From Streptomyces roseicoloratus (lineage in GTDB: Bacteria > Actinomycetota > Actinomycetes > Streptomycetales > Streptomycetaceae): a stretch of DNA of 64,000 nucleotides. Both the position numbers and the translations under genes were made by a program. The stretch covers positions 39,961-103,960 of the forward strand of contig NZ_SDOY01000062.1 of the NCBI RefSeq assembly GCF_004117935.1. Reading direction: 5' to 3'. Of this stretch, positions 1 to 9,230 are shown piece by piece. Every line of letters begins with the position of its first letter. Position 1 is the first letter of the stretch. The notes under the pieces are model-generated. The model saw nothing but the letters and a program-made list of their open reading frames with translations, ran no database searches and had not been told where the DNA came from.

Positions 1-92
1 AGCCGGCGGGAGCCGCCATGGCCCATGTCATGGGCGAGCCGGCGGGAGCCGCCATGGCCCATGACACGGCCGTGCCGGCGGGAGCCGCCATG
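1..92 (+). repeat. Three 36-bp tandem repeats carrying SD + ATG
   Basis: A unit with core GCCGGCGGGAGCCGCCATGG begins near 1, 37 and 73 (period 36 bp, 12 codons, in frame). Each copy carries GGGAG five bases before an ATG (18, 54, 90), so the translation start region itself is repeated. The array may extend left of the window. Confidence 0.75.
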
Positions 93-2288
93 GCGACCGT
101 CGCGGCCTCGGCCACCGCCGCCTCCCTCACGGCGACCGCCACCCTCGACGGTCTGCCGGCCACCGAGACGCCGGCCGACGCCGACCCCGCTACGAGCGCC
201 CCCACCACGGCCGGCTCCCTCACCATCGCCGACGCCCAGTCGTCCGCCGCGGCGAGCGGTGCCGCCGACGAACTGCCGGTCGCGGAGCCGACGGTGCCCC
301 GCCAGTACCCCGGACACCGCGCCGGTTCCCACGCCGGGCACCGGACCGGCCTCCACACCCTGCCCCACGCCGGCCCCTCCGGCGCGGCCGCGCCGGTCAC
401 CCCGGCCTCAGGCCCCGCCGCCGCGACCGCCCCTTCCGCCCCGGCCGCCCCTTCCGCCCCGGCCGCCCCTTCCGTCCCGACTGCCCCTTCCGCCCCGGCC
501 GCCCCGGCCACCGCGAGGACCCCCGAACCGCTCGACCACCCCGACCCGCTCGACCACCCCGATCCCGCGCGCGCCGCCGACAGCGCCGCCGTCGAGAACC
601 TCCTGCGCTGCTGGGTACGGGAGAAGAACCTCCCCGCACCCCGGCCGGCCGCGCCGGGCGGCACCGCGAACGGCGCCCCCACCCTGCGCATCCCGCTCGA
701 TGCCAGCGGCACCGCCCTCCTCGTCCCCGTCCGCCACTGGTCGCCCACCGGCTGGCACCGATTCGGAACCCCCGTCCTCGAAGGCCTCGCCGCCACGGCC
801 CCCGCCGTCGACGCCGTCACCCTCGCCGCCCTGCTCAGCCGCGAGACCGGCAGCTCCGAAGCCACCGAACTCGTCGGCCGGGTCGCCGACTCGGCCCGCC
901 GCACCGCCGAGTTCATCGCCGAGCGCCGTCGTGACCCGCGTCCCGCCCCCGAAGCCGACCTCTTCCTCAGCGCTGAGCAGTCCCTGCTCCTCGGCCACCC
1001 GCTCCACCCCACGCCCAAGAGCCGCGAAGGGCTCTCCGAGGCCGAGGCCCGCCTCTACTCGCCCGAACTGCACGGCTCCTTCCCGCTTCACTGGATGGCC
1101 GTCGACCACACCGTCCTCGCCACCGACTCCGCCTGGACCGAACACGGCCGCCCGGTCGCCGCGGCCCAGCTCACCGCCGGCCTCGCCGACGACCTCGAAC
1201 TCCCCGCCGGCACCGCCGCCCTGCCGCTCCACCCCTGGCAGGCCCGGGAGCTCCGGCACCGCCCCGCCGTCGCCGCCCTCCTCGACGCCGGCCTCCTCCA
1301 CGACCTCGGCACCCACGGCGGCCCCTGGCACCCCACCTCCTCCGTGCGCACCGTGCACCGCCCCGGCGCCCGGGCCATGCTCAAGCTCTCCCTCGGCGTC
1401 CGGATCACCAACTCCCGCCGGGAGAACCTGCGCAAGGAACTCCACCGCGGCGTCGAGGTGCACCGCCTGCTGCGCACCGGCCTCGTCGACCAGTGGCAGG
1501 CCGCCCACCCGGGCTTCGACATCGTCCGCGACCCGGCCTGGCTGGCCGTCGACACCCCCGACGGCGAGCCGGTGCCCGGACTCGACGTGATGATCCGGCA
1601 CAACCCCTTCACCGCCGGCGACGACGCCGTCTGCCTGGCCGCGCTCACCACCCCGCGGCCCTGGCCCGGCTCCGTACGGATGCGCTCGCGCCTGGCCGAA
1701 CTCGTCCTGCGCCTCGCCGCGCGCACCGGCCGCCCCACCACGGCCGTCGCCACCGAGTGGTTCCTGCGCTACCTCGACCTCGTGGTCCGCCCGGTGCTGT
1801 GGCTCGACGGCCACGCCGGCGTCGCCCTGGAGGCCCACCAGCAGAACACCCTCGTCCTCCTCGACGCCGAAGGCTGGCCCGCCGGCGGCCGCTACCGCGA
1901 CAACCAGGGCTACTACTTCCGCGAGTCCCGTCGCGACGAGCTGGAGAGCCGCCTTCCGGGCATCGGCCGCACCAGCGACACCTTCGTGTCCGACCAGGTC
2001 ACCGACGAGCGCTTCGCCTACTACCTCGGCATCAACAACGTCCTCGGCCTCATCGGAGCCTTCGGCTCCCAGCACCTGGCCGACGAACGCGTCCTGCTCG
2101 CGGCCCTGCGCCGCTTCCTCACCGGCGCGACCGGCCTCGGCTCGCCGCTGCCGCACCGGCTCCTGGAAGCCGCGACCCTGCGCTGCAAGGCCAACCTCCT
2201 CACCCGGCTGCACGGCCTCGACGAGCTCGTCGGCCCGGTCGACACCCAGTCGGTCTACGTCACCATCACCAACCCGCTCCGCCCCTGA
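18..2288 (+). CDS. IucA/IucC-family NIS siderophore synthetase (start uncertain)
   Basis: ATP-dependent synthetase of NRPS-independent siderophore assembly, condensing a polycarboxylate with an amine or hydroxamate in the cytoplasm. Residues 1 to about 190 are Ala/Pro-rich low complexity, including APSAPA-type runs. The catalytic part follows: GHPLHPTPKSREG near 325, LPLHPWQ near 402, KLSLGVRITNSRRENL near 455 and EAHQQN near 607, with a FhuF-like C-terminal region. The family is usually about 600 residues, so the roughly 150-residue excess lies in the N-terminus. The frame is open to the left edge, so the start could lie upstream; ATGs at 18, 54 and 90 each follow GGGAG by 5 nt. First of three co-directional siderophore genes. 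The substrate cannot be told from sequence. Family assignment is secure; start is not. Confidence 0.85.
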   Translation: MAHVMGEPAGAAMAHDTAVPAGAAMATVAASATAASLTATATLDGLPATETPADADPATSAPTTAGSLTIADAQSSAAASGAADELPVAEPTVPRQYPGHRAGSHAGHRTGLHTLPHAGPSGAAAPVTPASGPAAATAPSAPAAPSAPAAPSVPTAPSAPAAPATARTPEPLDHPDPLDHPDPARAADSAAVENLLRCWVREKNLPAPRPAAPGGTANGAPTLRIPLDASGTALLVPVRHWSPTGWHRFGTPVLEGLAATAPAVDAVTLAALLSRETGSSEATELVGRVADSARRTAEFIAERRRDPRPAPEADLFLSAEQSLLLGHPLHPTPKSREGLSEAEARLYSPELHGSFPLHWMAVDHTVLATDSAWTEHGRPVAAAQLTAGLADDLELPAGTAALPLHPWQARELRHRPAVAALLDAGLLHDLGTHGGPWHPTSSVRTVHRPGARAMLKLSLGVRITNSRRENLRKELHRGVEVHRLLRTGLVDQWQAAHPGFDIVRDPAWLAVDTPDGEPVPGLDVMIRHNPFTAGDDAVCLAALTTPRPWPGSVRMRSRLAELVLRLAARTGRPTTAVATEWFLRYLDLVVRPVLWLDGHAGVALEAHQQNTLVLLDAEGWPAGGRYRDNQGYYFRESRRDELESRLPGIGRTSDTFVSDQVTDERFAYYLGINNVLGLIGAFGSQHLADERVLLAALRRFLTGATGLGSPLPHRLLEAATLRCKANLLTRLHGLDELVGPVDTQSVYVTITNPLRP

Positions 2289-2296
2289 GCCACCAT

Positions 2297-2470
2297 CGGA
2301 AAGCCACCACCGGAAACCATCGGAAACCACCGGAAACCCGCCACCGGAAACCACCCCCGGGAAGCTCACGACCGGGAAGCCCGCCGAAGCCCACGACCGG
2401 GAAACCCACCACCGAGAAGCCCACCACCGGGTAACCCGCCACCGGGTAACCCGCCACCGATCAACCGACC
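2297..2470 (+). repeat. Degenerate short tandem repeats between siderophore genes
   Basis: The gap between the first synthetase and the acyltransferase gene is filled with variants of CCACCGG(G/A)AA and CCACCGGGTAACCCG with a period of about 12-18 bases. No credible coding region or hairpin terminator is visible. It separates two genes that otherwise look like one operon. Confidence 0.55.
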
Positions 2471-2496
2471 ATCCACCGCCGAGAGGAGGGCGCCCC

Positions 2497-3207
2497 GTGC
2501 CTCCCACCGAAGCGCGCCCCGGCAGCACGACCCCGCCCGGCGCCGAGCCGAGCCCCGACGACACCCTGGACCTGCACCTGCCCGAGGAACTCGTCGCCCT
2601 GCTCGCCGCCGACGAGCAGAGCCGGAGCGCCGAAGGCGACCTCCTCGACGACCTCGCGAGGTGGCAGCCGGCCGTCACTTCCGCCGGCCTCTTCCAGCTC
2701 GTCCCGGTCCGTCTCGACCGCGACCTGCCGCTGCTCACGCGCTGGATGAACGACCCGGCGGTGGCGGCGTTCTGGGAGCTTCAGGGCCCCGAGGACGTGA
2801 CCGCCCAGCACCTCCGCGCCCAGCTCGACGGCGACGGGCGCAGCGTGCCCTGCCTCGGCGTGCTCGACTCCACGCCCATGAGCTACTTCGAGGTCTACCG
2901 CGCCGACCTCGACCCGCTCGCCCGTCACTACCCCGCGCGCCCGCACGACACCGGCATCCACCTCCTCATCGGCGGCGTCGCCGACCGGGGCCGCGGCGTC
3001 GGCACCACCCTGATCCGGGCCGCCGCCGACCTCGTCCTCGACCACCGGCCCCGCTGCACCCGCGTCCTCGCCGAACCCGACCTGCGCAACACCCCGTCCG
3101 TGGCGGCCTTCCTCGGCGCCGGCTTCCGCCTCTCCGCGGAAGTCGACCTCCCCGACAAACGAGCCGCGCTCATGGTCCGCGACCGGGCCCTCCGTCACGT
3201 CCTCTGA
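2497..3207 (+). CDS. GNAT acyltransferase of siderophore biosynthesis (IucB/RhbD-like)
   Basis: Predicted acyl-CoA-dependent N-acyltransferase that acylates an N-hydroxylated or free amine to supply the siderophore building block. The first 65 residues are acidic and weakly conserved. The GNAT fold runs from FQLVPVRLDRDLPLLTRWM (about 67) to the C-terminus, with family marks NDPAVAAFWELQG, SYFEVYRADLD and GVADRGRGVGTTLIRAA, the last being the acetyl-CoA pyrophosphate loop. The GTG start has a strong site GAGAGGAGGG (2481-2490). It sits between two NIS synthetases, the usual place for IucB-type enzymes. No N-monooxygenase or decarboxylase lies in the window, so either they are upstream or the product is not a classical hydroxamate. 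Confidence 0.8.
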   Translation: MPPTEARPGSTTPPGAEPSPDDTLDLHLPEELVALLAADEQSRSAEGDLLDDLARWQPAVTSAGLFQLVPVRLDRDLPLLTRWMNDPAVAAFWELQGPEDVTAQHLRAQLDGDGRSVPCLGVLDSTPMSYFEVYRADLDPLARHYPARPHDTGIHLLIGGVADRGRGVGTTLIRAAADLVLDHRPRCTRVLAEPDLRNTPSVAAFLGAGFRLSAEVDLPDKRAALMVRDRALRHVL

Positions 3208-3268
3208 CCACCCCTCTGCCTCACGCACACCGCTCGACCCACAGCGGTTCCCACTCCGAGGAGTCCTC

Positions 3269-5089
3269 GTGTCGACGTCCCCTGCACCCCACGACTCCGC
3301 ACGACCCACACCGTCCGAGCCGCCCGTCCCGCCGGACCTGTACGGCCCGCCGGAACTCACCCCGGAGGCCTGGGCCAGGGCCGGCGCCCGTCTGCTCGCC
3401 AAGGCCGTCGGCGAGTTCGCGTACGAGGAGATCGTCACACCGCGGCCGGCCGACGGCCCCGGCCGTCACACCCTCGCCCTCGACGACGGCGGCACCCTCG
3501 CCTTCACCGCCCGGCGCGGCGCCTACGGCGGCTGGCGCGTCGACCCGGGCTCGCTCACCCTCGACGGCGCGCCCGCGACCGACCCCCTCGCCTTCCTCGT
3601 CCGCGCCCGCCGACTCCTCGGCCTCGACGGCGCCACCCTCGGCCACCTCATCCGCGAGCTCAGCACCACGCTCGCCGCCGACACCCGGCTCGACCACACC
3701 GCCCTGCCCGCCGCCCGCCTCGCCGAGCTCGGCTACGCGGAACTCGAAGGCCACCAGACCGGTCATCCGTGGCTCGTCGTCAACAAGGGCCGGATCGGGT
3801 TCTCCGCCCGAGACGCGGCCCGCTGGTCGCCCGAGGCCCGCCGTCCCGCCCGGCTGCCGTGGATCGCCGTCAGCAGCCGCATGGCCGCCTACCGGGGCGT
3901 CCCCGGTCTGGACACCCCCGACGTGCTCTACGAGCGGGAGCTCGACCCCGAGGTGCGCGAGGCCTTCCGCGCCGTGCTGCGCGCCCGCGGCCTCGACCCG
4001 GAGGGCTACCTGCTGCTGCCCGTCCACCCCTGGCAGTGGGACGAGGTCCTGCTGCCGCTCTTCGCCCCCGCCATCGCCTCCGGGGCCGTGGTCCCGCTGC
4101 CCGCCGACGGCGACCTCCGGCTGCCGCAGCAGTCCGTCCGTACCTTCCTCAACACCACCCGGCCCGACCGGCACACCGTGAAGCTGCCGCTGTCCGTCCT
4201 CAACACCCTCGTCTGGCGCGGACTGCCCACCGAGCGCACGCTCGCCGCTCCCGCCGTCACCTCCTGGGTCCACGGCCTGCGGGACGCCGACCCCTTCCTG
4301 CGCGAGGAATGCGGAGTGATCCTCCTCGGCGAGGTCGCCTCCATCACGGTCGAGCACCCGCTCTACGACCGGCTGCCGGAGGTCCCGTACCAGTACAAGG
4401 AGCTCCTCGGCGCGATCTGGCGCGAGCCGCTGCGGCTGCCGCCGGGGGAGCGCGCCCGCACCCTGGCCGCGCTGCTGCACACCGACCCCGGGGGCCGGGC
4501 CTTCGTCGCCGAGCTCGTCGAGCGCTCGGGCCTGGCGCCGCGGGCCTGGCTCCAGCGGCTCTTCGCGGCCCTCCTGCCGCCGCTGCTGCACTTCCTCTAC
4601 CGGTACGGCACCGTCTTCTCCCCGCACGGAGAGAACGCCATCGTCGTCTACGACGAGCAGGACGTGCCCGTCCGGCTGGCGATCAAGGACTTCGTCGACG
4701 ACGTGAACATCAGCGCCGTGCCGCTTCCCGAGCACGACACGATGCCGGACGACGTCCGGGCCGTGCTCCTCACGGAGCAGCCCGACTTCCTCACCCAGTT
4801 CATCCATTCGGGCCTTTTCGTGGGAGTCTTCCGCTTCCTGGCACCGCTGTGCGAGGAGCAACTCGGCGTCCCGGAGGACGAGTTCTGGTCCCTGGTGCGC
4901 GCCGAGATCCTGCGCCACCAGGCCCGCTTCCCGGAGCTGAAGGAACGGTTCGAGCTGTTCGATCTCCTGGTCCCGCGGATCGAGCGGCTCTGTCTCAACC
5001 GGAACCGTCTCCATCTCGACGGCTACCGCGACCGACCCGAGCGGCCGCACGCCGCCGTCCACGGCACCGTGCCGAACCCGCTCGCGTGA
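3269..5089 (+). CDS. IucA/IucC-family NIS siderophore synthetase (second copy)
   Basis: Second NIS synthetase, 606 aa, normal family length. Motifs in order: GHPWLVVNKGRIGFSARD near 166, LLLPVHPWQWDE near 247, TVKLPLSVLNTLVWRG near 307, then FSPHGENAIVVYDEQ and AIKDFVDDVNIS near 450-480, where the HGEN and DFVDD motifs bind ATP and metal. The C-terminal FhuF-like part contains FVGVFRFLAPLCEEQLG. It resembles the DesD/AlcC type more than the first gene does, so it probably acts on a later condensation or closure step (inference). GTG start with GAGGAG (3258-3263). The 61-base gap from the acyltransferase gene suggests one transcript. Confidence 0.87.
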   Translation: MSTSPAPHDSARPTPSEPPVPPDLYGPPELTPEAWARAGARLLAKAVGEFAYEEIVTPRPADGPGRHTLALDDGGTLAFTARRGAYGGWRVDPGSLTLDGAPATDPLAFLVRARRLLGLDGATLGHLIRELSTTLAADTRLDHTALPAARLAELGYAELEGHQTGHPWLVVNKGRIGFSARDAARWSPEARRPARLPWIAVSSRMAAYRGVPGLDTPDVLYERELDPEVREAFRAVLRARGLDPEGYLLLPVHPWQWDEVLLPLFAPAIASGAVVPLPADGDLRLPQQSVRTFLNTTRPDRHTVKLPLSVLNTLVWRGLPTERTLAAPAVTSWVHGLRDADPFLREECGVILLGEVASITVEHPLYDRLPEVPYQYKELLGAIWREPLRLPPGERARTLAALLHTDPGGRAFVAELVERSGLAPRAWLQRLFAALLPPLLHFLYRYGTVFSPHGENAIVVYDEQDVPVRLAIKDFVDDVNISAVPLPEHDTMPDDVRAVLLTEQPDFLTQFIHSGLFVGVFRFLAPLCEEQLGVPEDEFWSLVRAEILRHQARFPELKERFELFDLLVPRIERLCLNRNRLHLDGYRDRPERPHAAVHGTVPNPLA

Positions 5090-5139
5090 CCGCCGGGACG
5101 GGCCCGGCTGTCGGTGGTGCCCCGTAGGGTGGGAGGGCT

Positions 5140-7113
5140 ATGACGAAGCCATCCCTCCCCGATCTCCTCCACGCCGCCGTGACCGCCGTCGGCGGTGTGG
5201 AGCGCCCCGGCCAGGTCGCCATGGCCGAGGCCGTGACCGAGGCCATCGACGACGGTTCTCACCTCCTCGTCCAGGCCGGCACCGGCACCGGAAAGTCCCT
5301 CGGCTATCTCGTTCCCGCCCTCGCGCAGGGAGAGAGGGTCGTCGTCGCGACGGCGACGCTGGCGCTCCAGCGCCAGCTCGTCGAGCGCGACCTGCCGCGG
5401 ACGGTCGACGCACTGCACCCGCAGCTGCGCCGCCGCCCCGAGTTCGCCATGCTCAAGGGCCGGTCGAACTACCTGTGCCTGCACCGCCTCCACGAAGGCG
5501 TGCCGCAGGACGAGGAGGAGGGCCTCTTCGACCCCTTCGAGGCGGCGGCCCCCACCAGCAAGCTCGGCCAGGACCTGCTGCGGCTGCGCGACTGGTCGGA
5601 CGAGACGGAGACGGGCGACCGCGACGACCTCACGCCGGGTGTGTCCGACCGGGCCTGGGGCCAGGTCTCGGTCTCCTCGCGGGAGTGCCTGGGTGCGAGC
5701 AAGTGCGCGTACGGGGCGGAGTGCTTCGCCGAGGCGGCCCGTGAGCGGGCCAAGCTCGCCGAGGTCGTCGTCACCAACCACGCGCTGCTCGCCATCGACG
5801 CGATCGAGGGCGCGCCGGTGCTGCCGCAGCACGAGGTGCTGATCGTCGACGAGGCCCATGAGCTGGTCTCCCGGGTGACCGGGGTGGCCACCGGTGAGCT
5901 CACGCCGGGCCAGGTGAACCGGGCGGTGCGCCGCGCGGCGAAGCTGGCCGACGAGAAGGCCGCCGACCAGCTGCAGACCGCGGCCGAGGGCTTCGAACGG
6001 CTGATGGAGCTGGCGCTGCCGGGCCGCCTCGAGGAGATCCCGGAGGACCTCGGGTACGCGCTGATGGCGCTGCGCGACGCCTCGCGCGCGGTGATCACGG
6101 CCCTCGGCAACACGCGCGACCGTTCGGTGCAGGACGAGGACGCCGTCCGCAAGCAGGCCCTCGCCTCGGTGGAGACGGTCCACGGCGTCGCGGAGCGGAT
6201 CACCCAGGGCTCGGAGTACGACGTCGTCTGGTACGAGCGGCACGACCGCTTCGGCGCCTCGCTGCGGGTCGCGCCGCTCAGCGTCTCGGGCCTGCTGCGG
6301 GAGAAGCTGTTCGCGGACCGCTCGGTGGTGCTGACCTCGGCCACGCTGAAGCTGGGCGGCGACTTCAACGGGGTGGGCGCCTCGCTGGGGCTGGCCCCCG
6401 AGGGCAGCCACGGCGAGGACATGCCGGTCTGGAAGGGCATCGACGTCGGCTCGCCCTTCGATTACCCGAAGCAGGGCATCCTCTACGTCGCCAAGCATCT
6501 GAACCGGCCCGCGCGGGACGGCGAGCGCGGTGACATGCTCGACGAGCTGACGGAGCTGATGCAGGCCGCCGGCGGCCGCACGCTCGGGCTGTTCTCGTCG
6601 ATGCGCGCGGCCCAGCAGGCGGCCGAGGAGCTGCGCACGAGGATTCCCGAGCTGCCGATCCTCCTCCAGGGCGAGGACACCCTCGGCGAGCTGATCAAGA
6701 ACTTCGCCGCCGACCCGAAGACCTGTCTCTTCGGCACCCTCTCGCTGTGGCAGGGCGTGGACGTCCCCGGGCCGAGTTGTCAGCTGGTCGTCATGGACAA
6801 GATCCCGTTCCCGCGCCCGGACGACCCGCTGATGAGCGCGCGCCAGAAGGCCGTCGAGGACGCCGGGGGCAACGGCTTCATGGCGGTGGCGGCGACCCAC
6901 GCGGCGCTGCTGATGGCGCAGGGCGCCGGCCGTCTCGTACGGGCGACGGGGGACCGTGGCGTGGTCGCGGTGCTGGATCCGCGGCTGGCGACGGCGCGGT
7001 ACGGCAGCTACCTGAAGGCCTCGCTGCCGGACTTCTGGTACACGACGGACCGCAACCAGGTGCGGAAGTCCCTGGCGGCCATCGACGCGGCGGCCAAGGC
7101 CGCGGAGGCGTAG
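5140..7113 (+). CDS. dinG: DinG/XPD-like ATP-dependent DNA helicase
   Basis: Superfamily 2 helicase of the XPD/DinG group, 657 aa, likely 5'-3' and iron-sulfur dependent, unwinding repair intermediates or R-loops. Walker A is QAGTGTGKS (about 45-53), motif Ia [14 protein letters not shown], motif [13 protein letters not shown] (about 240), motif [16 protein letters not shown] (about 590). Four cysteines between the nucleotide motifs (NYLCLH and [14 protein letters not shown]) match the 4Fe-4S site of XPD. A -10-like TAGGGT (5125-5130) lies nine bases before the ATG, giving its own promoter with a very short leader. Convergent with lexA through a shared terminator; its neighbourhood suggests a role in damage repair. 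Confidence 0.87.
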   Translation: MTKPSLPDLLHAAVTAVGGVERPGQVAMAEAVTEAIDDGSHLLVQAGTGTGKSLGYLVPALAQGERVVVATATLALQRQLVERDLPRTVDALHPQLRRRPEFAMLKGRSNYLCLHRLHEGVPQDEEEGLFDPFEAAAPTSKLGQDLLRLRDWSDETETGDRDDLTPGVSDRAWGQVSVSSRECLGASKCAYGAECFAEAARERAKLAEVVVTNHALLAIDAIEGAPVLPQHEVLIVDEAHELVSRVTGVATGELTPGQVNRAVRRAAKLADEKAADQLQTAAEGFERLMELALPGRLEEIPEDLGYALMALRDASRAVITALGNTRDRSVQDEDAVRKQALASVETVHGVAERITQGSEYDVVWYERHDRFGASLRVAPLSVSGLLREKLFADRSVVLTSATLKLGGDFNGVGASLGLAPEGSHGEDMPVWKGIDVGSPFDYPKQGILYVAKHLNRPARDGERGDMLDELTELMQAAGGRTLGLFSSMRAAQQAAEELRTRIPELPILLQGEDTLGELIKNFAADPKTCLFGTLSLWQGVDVPGPSCQLVVMDKIPFPRPDDPLMSARQKAVEDAGGNGFMAVAATHAALLMAQGAGRLVRATGDRGVVAVLDPRLATARYGSYLKASLPDFWYTTDRNQVRKSLAAIDAAAKAAEA

Positions 7114-7149
7114 CGGGGGGCGTGGGTTCGGGGGGCCGGGCGCACGGCA

Positions 7150-7184
7150 GGGCCCCGGGACCGGCGCAGTGGGTCCCGGGGCCC
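7150..7184. terminator. Bidirectional hairpin between dinG and lexA
   Basis: Perfect 13-bp stem GGGCCCCGGGACC (7150-7162) and its complement (7172-7184) with a 9-nt loop, placed between two convergent genes. No long T run, as is common in high-GC actinomycetes. Confidence 0.7.
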
Positions 7185-7207
7185 GGTTCAGGGCCGGCGA
7201 GGCGGGG

Positions 7208-7996
7208 TCACACCCGCCGGAGCACGGCGACGACCTTGCCGAGGATGGTGGCCTCGTCACCGGGGATCGGCTGGTACGCCGCGTTGTGCGGCAGCAGCCA
7301 GACGTGACCGTCCTCGCGCTTGAAGCGCTTGACCGTGGCCTCGCCGTCGAGCATGGCGGCGACGATGTCGCCGTTCTCGGCGACGGGCTGGCGGCGGACC
7401 GTGACCCAGTCGCCGTCGCAGATCGCGGCCTCGATCATGGAGTCGCCGACCACCTTGAGGACGAACAGCTCGCCGTCACCGACGAGCTGCCGGGGCAGCG
7501 GGAAGACGTCCTCGACGGACTCCTCCGCCAGGATGGGGCCGCCTGCCGCGATCCGGCCGACCAGGGGGACGTAGGAGGCGGCGGGCTTGCCGGTGGTGTC
7601 GGTCGGCTGGGTGCTGGGCTGGTCCGAGCCGCGGACCTCGTACGCCCGGGGACGGTGCGGGTCGCGGCGCAGGAAGCCCTTGCGCTCGAGGGCCATGAGC
7701 TGGTGTGCCACGGAGGAGGTGCTGGAGAGGCCGACGGCCTGGCCGATCTCGCGCATCGACGGCGGGTAGCCGCGGCGCTGCACGGAGTCGCGGATGACCT
7801 CGATGACGCGGCGCTGCCGGTCGGTCAGGCCGGAGCTGTCGGCGCGGATGCCCGGAGGTCGTCCGGGAAGCGAGCGCGCGGGCCGGCCGGGCTCCTCCCC
7901 GTTCATGGCGGCGTCATTCATGGCATGCACCGGCTCGAGTCGGCCCTGGGCGCGGCCCTGGGCAGTGATGGTGGCACTGTCTGCGGTGGTGGTCAC
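7208..7996 (-). CDS. lexA: LexA repressor
   Basis: SOS-response repressor, 262 aa. The winged-helix DNA-binding domain (about 50-120) contains [40 protein letters not shown] sequence. The cleavage site is an Ala-Gly in [14 protein letters not shown]. The S24 latent protease domain has catalytic Ser in [11 protein letters not shown] and Lys in [10 protein letters not shown]. The start is taken as GTG at 7996, giving [11 protein letters not shown] as in other Streptomyces LexA proteins, preceded by GAGAGGGG; the frame is open further upstream but that part looks non-coding. Probably autoregulated through the SOS box at 8062-8077. Diverges from nrdR-nrdJ. Confidence 0.95.
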   Translation of the reverse strand: MTTTADSATITAQGRAQGRLEPVHAMNDAAMNGEEPGRPARSLPGRPPGIRADSSGLTDRQRRVIEVIRDSVQRRGYPPSMREIGQAVGLSSTSSVAHQLMALERKGFLRRDPHRPRAYEVRGSDQPSTQPTDTTGKPAASYVPLVGRIAAGGPILAEESVEDVFPLPRQLVGDGELFVLKVVGDSMIEAAICDGDWVTVRRQPVAENGDIVAAMLDGEATVKRFKREDGHVWLLPHNAAYQPIPGDEATILGKVVAVLRRV

Positions 7997-8061
7997 GTCG
8001 GCGGCCCCTCTCGAATGGTCTCCCTGGCTGGCACAACGGTAGTGGCTTTCGAAAGGTTGCG

Positions 8062-8077
8062 CCAAACACACGTTCGA
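8062..8077 (-). promoter_or_regulatory. SOS box (LexA operator) for lexA
   Basis: On the minus strand the site reads TCGAACGTGTGTTTGG, matching the actinobacterial SOS pattern GAAC-N4-GTTC at seven of eight fixed positions. It lies 66 bases before the lexA start, as expected for autoregulation. Confidence 0.7.
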
Positions 8078-8377
8078 GTGAAAATTTGCAGTTCGCCTTA
8101 CGTGTGCCCATGGGTGGGTGTATATGCAGACCCCGGGGCCCTTCTCAAAACGGTCATTACGGTAACGTTCGACGTCCGGTCGACCGGCGTGGAAGCGACG
8201 GTTCCGCTCGGGCCCCGCGGCCGGCCGGGCGCTCGCCGAGGGTGCCCTCCCAGTTTCGCACCGGCCCCCCCCGGGATCCGTGGCGCCGCGCCCTTCCCGT
8301 ACCCTCGTGGCCGGTCGTGGGCGCCCCGCGAGCCCGCTGGACGGGCGACACGCGCGTGGTGCCGGAAATGCGGGCCA

Positions 8378-8393
8378 ACCCAAGATCTAGTGG
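8378..8393 (+). promoter_or_regulatory. NrdR box 1
   Basis: ACCCAAGATCTAGTGG matches the NrdR consensus acaCwAtATaTwGtgt at the key C, A, AT, T and G positions. It lies 153 bases before nrdR and starts 31 bases before box 2, the known spacing of about three helical turns. Confidence 0.75.
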
Positions 8394-8408
8394 TTGTATG
8401 GCATCAGC

Positions 8409-8424
8409 CACCCACAAGTAGTGG
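8409..8424 (+). promoter_or_regulatory. NrdR box 2
   Basis: CACCCACAAGTAGTGG is a weaker match, keeping the conserved C, A, A, T and G. The 15-bp gap to box 1 fits cooperative NrdR-ATP/dATP binding that represses nrdRJ when dNTPs are high. Confidence 0.65.
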
Positions 8425-8545
8425 TCGAGCAGGGATCCCCGGTCGGCCGGAGCCGCTCGGATCGCCTATGCTGGTGGTCGCTTCGCAGGGCCTCGAAGGG
8501 CCGGGCGGGGCTATTCAGTCGTGCCATGAGGGAGGGTCGGAACCA

Positions 8546-9055
8546 ATGCACTGCCCCTTCTGCAGGCACCCCGACAGCCGCGTCGTCGACAGTCGTACGA
8601 CCGACGACGGGACGTCGATCCGCCGCCGCCGCCAGTGCCCCGACTGCTCCCGTCGTTTCACGACGGTGGAGACGTGTTCGCTCATGGTGGTCAAGCGGTC
8701 CGGGGTCACCGAACCCTTCAGCCGTACCAAGGTCATCTCCGGCGTGCGCAAGGCGTGCCAGGGACGGCCCGTCACCGAGGACGCCCTCGCCAAGCTCGGC
8801 CAGCGGGTCGAGGAGGCGGTGCGCGCCACCGGGAGCGCCGAGCTGACCACCCACGACGTGGGTCTGGCCATCCTCGGCCCCCTGCAGGAACTCGACCTCG
8901 TCGCCTACCTGCGCTTCGCGTCCGTTTACAAGGCTTTCGACAGCCTCGAAGACTTCGAGGCCGCCATCGCGGAACTCCGCGAGCGGCCTCCCGCCGAGGG
9001 CGGTGGCGCCGGGGTGACCCCCGGGGTCCCCGTCCCCGCCACCGCCGCCGAATAG
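8546..9055 (+). CDS. nrdR: Transcriptional repressor NrdR
   Basis: 169-aa nucleotide-sensing repressor of ribonucleotide reductase genes. The N-terminal zinc ribbon has CPFC at 3-6 and CPDC near 31-34, with the start [17 protein letters not shown] typical of the family. The ATP-cone domain spans about 49-139 ([24 protein letters not shown]). The C-terminal 25 residues are Gly/Pro/Ala-rich and variable. The ATG follows GGAGGG (8531-8536). It precedes nrdJ by 175 bases on the same strand and is probably autoregulated through the two boxes upstream. Confidence 0.96.
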   Translation: MHCPFCRHPDSRVVDSRTTDDGTSIRRRRQCPDCSRRFTTVETCSLMVVKRSGVTEPFSRTKVISGVRKACQGRPVTEDALAKLGQRVEEAVRATGSAELTTHDVGLAILGPLQELDLVAYLRFASVYKAFDSLEDFEAAIAELRERPPAEGGGAGVTPGVPVPATAAE

Positions 9056-9177
9056 GCCGGCGGGCCGGGCCGCGCAGGTCCGGCGACCGGCCGCCACGCG
9101 GCCCACAAGACCTGCCCCGAGCGTTCCGTGAGGCGTTCGCGGCAAGAGCACTACAGACAGCGGTACAGAAAACGGAG

Positions 9178-9204
9178 CCCTGGAATTTTCCGGGCGCTCC
9201 AGGG
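9178..9204 (+). promoter_or_regulatory. Small hairpin in the nrdR-nrdJ leader
   Basis: CCCTGGA and TCCAGGG form a 7-bp stem followed by TGTTTT, 27 bases before the nrdJ start. It could be a weak attenuator or an mRNA processing structure; function unknown. Confidence 0.35.
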
Positions 9205-9230
9205 TGTTTTGCCCGTATATGGGAGGCGGC

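Larger units (their letters stand above)
7997..8545. other. 549-bp lexA/nrdR divergent regulatory region
   Basis: No gene is visible here. It contains the SOS box near lexA and two NrdR boxes near nrdR. A stretch around 8040-8160 (AAATTTGCAG and neighbouring bases) is AT-richer than the surroundings, consistent with promoters, but I cannot place -35/-10 elements with confidence. Confidence 0.6.

Noticed and set aside
2297..2470. CRISPR-like array between the siderophore genes
   Set aside because: The units are short (12-18 bp), degenerate and without unique spacers.
408..2738. Very long open frame on the minus strand opposite the first siderophore synthetase
   Set aside because: Gly/Ala/Val/Arg-rich translation with no motifs; it is the complement-frame shadow that high-GC coding sequence always produces.
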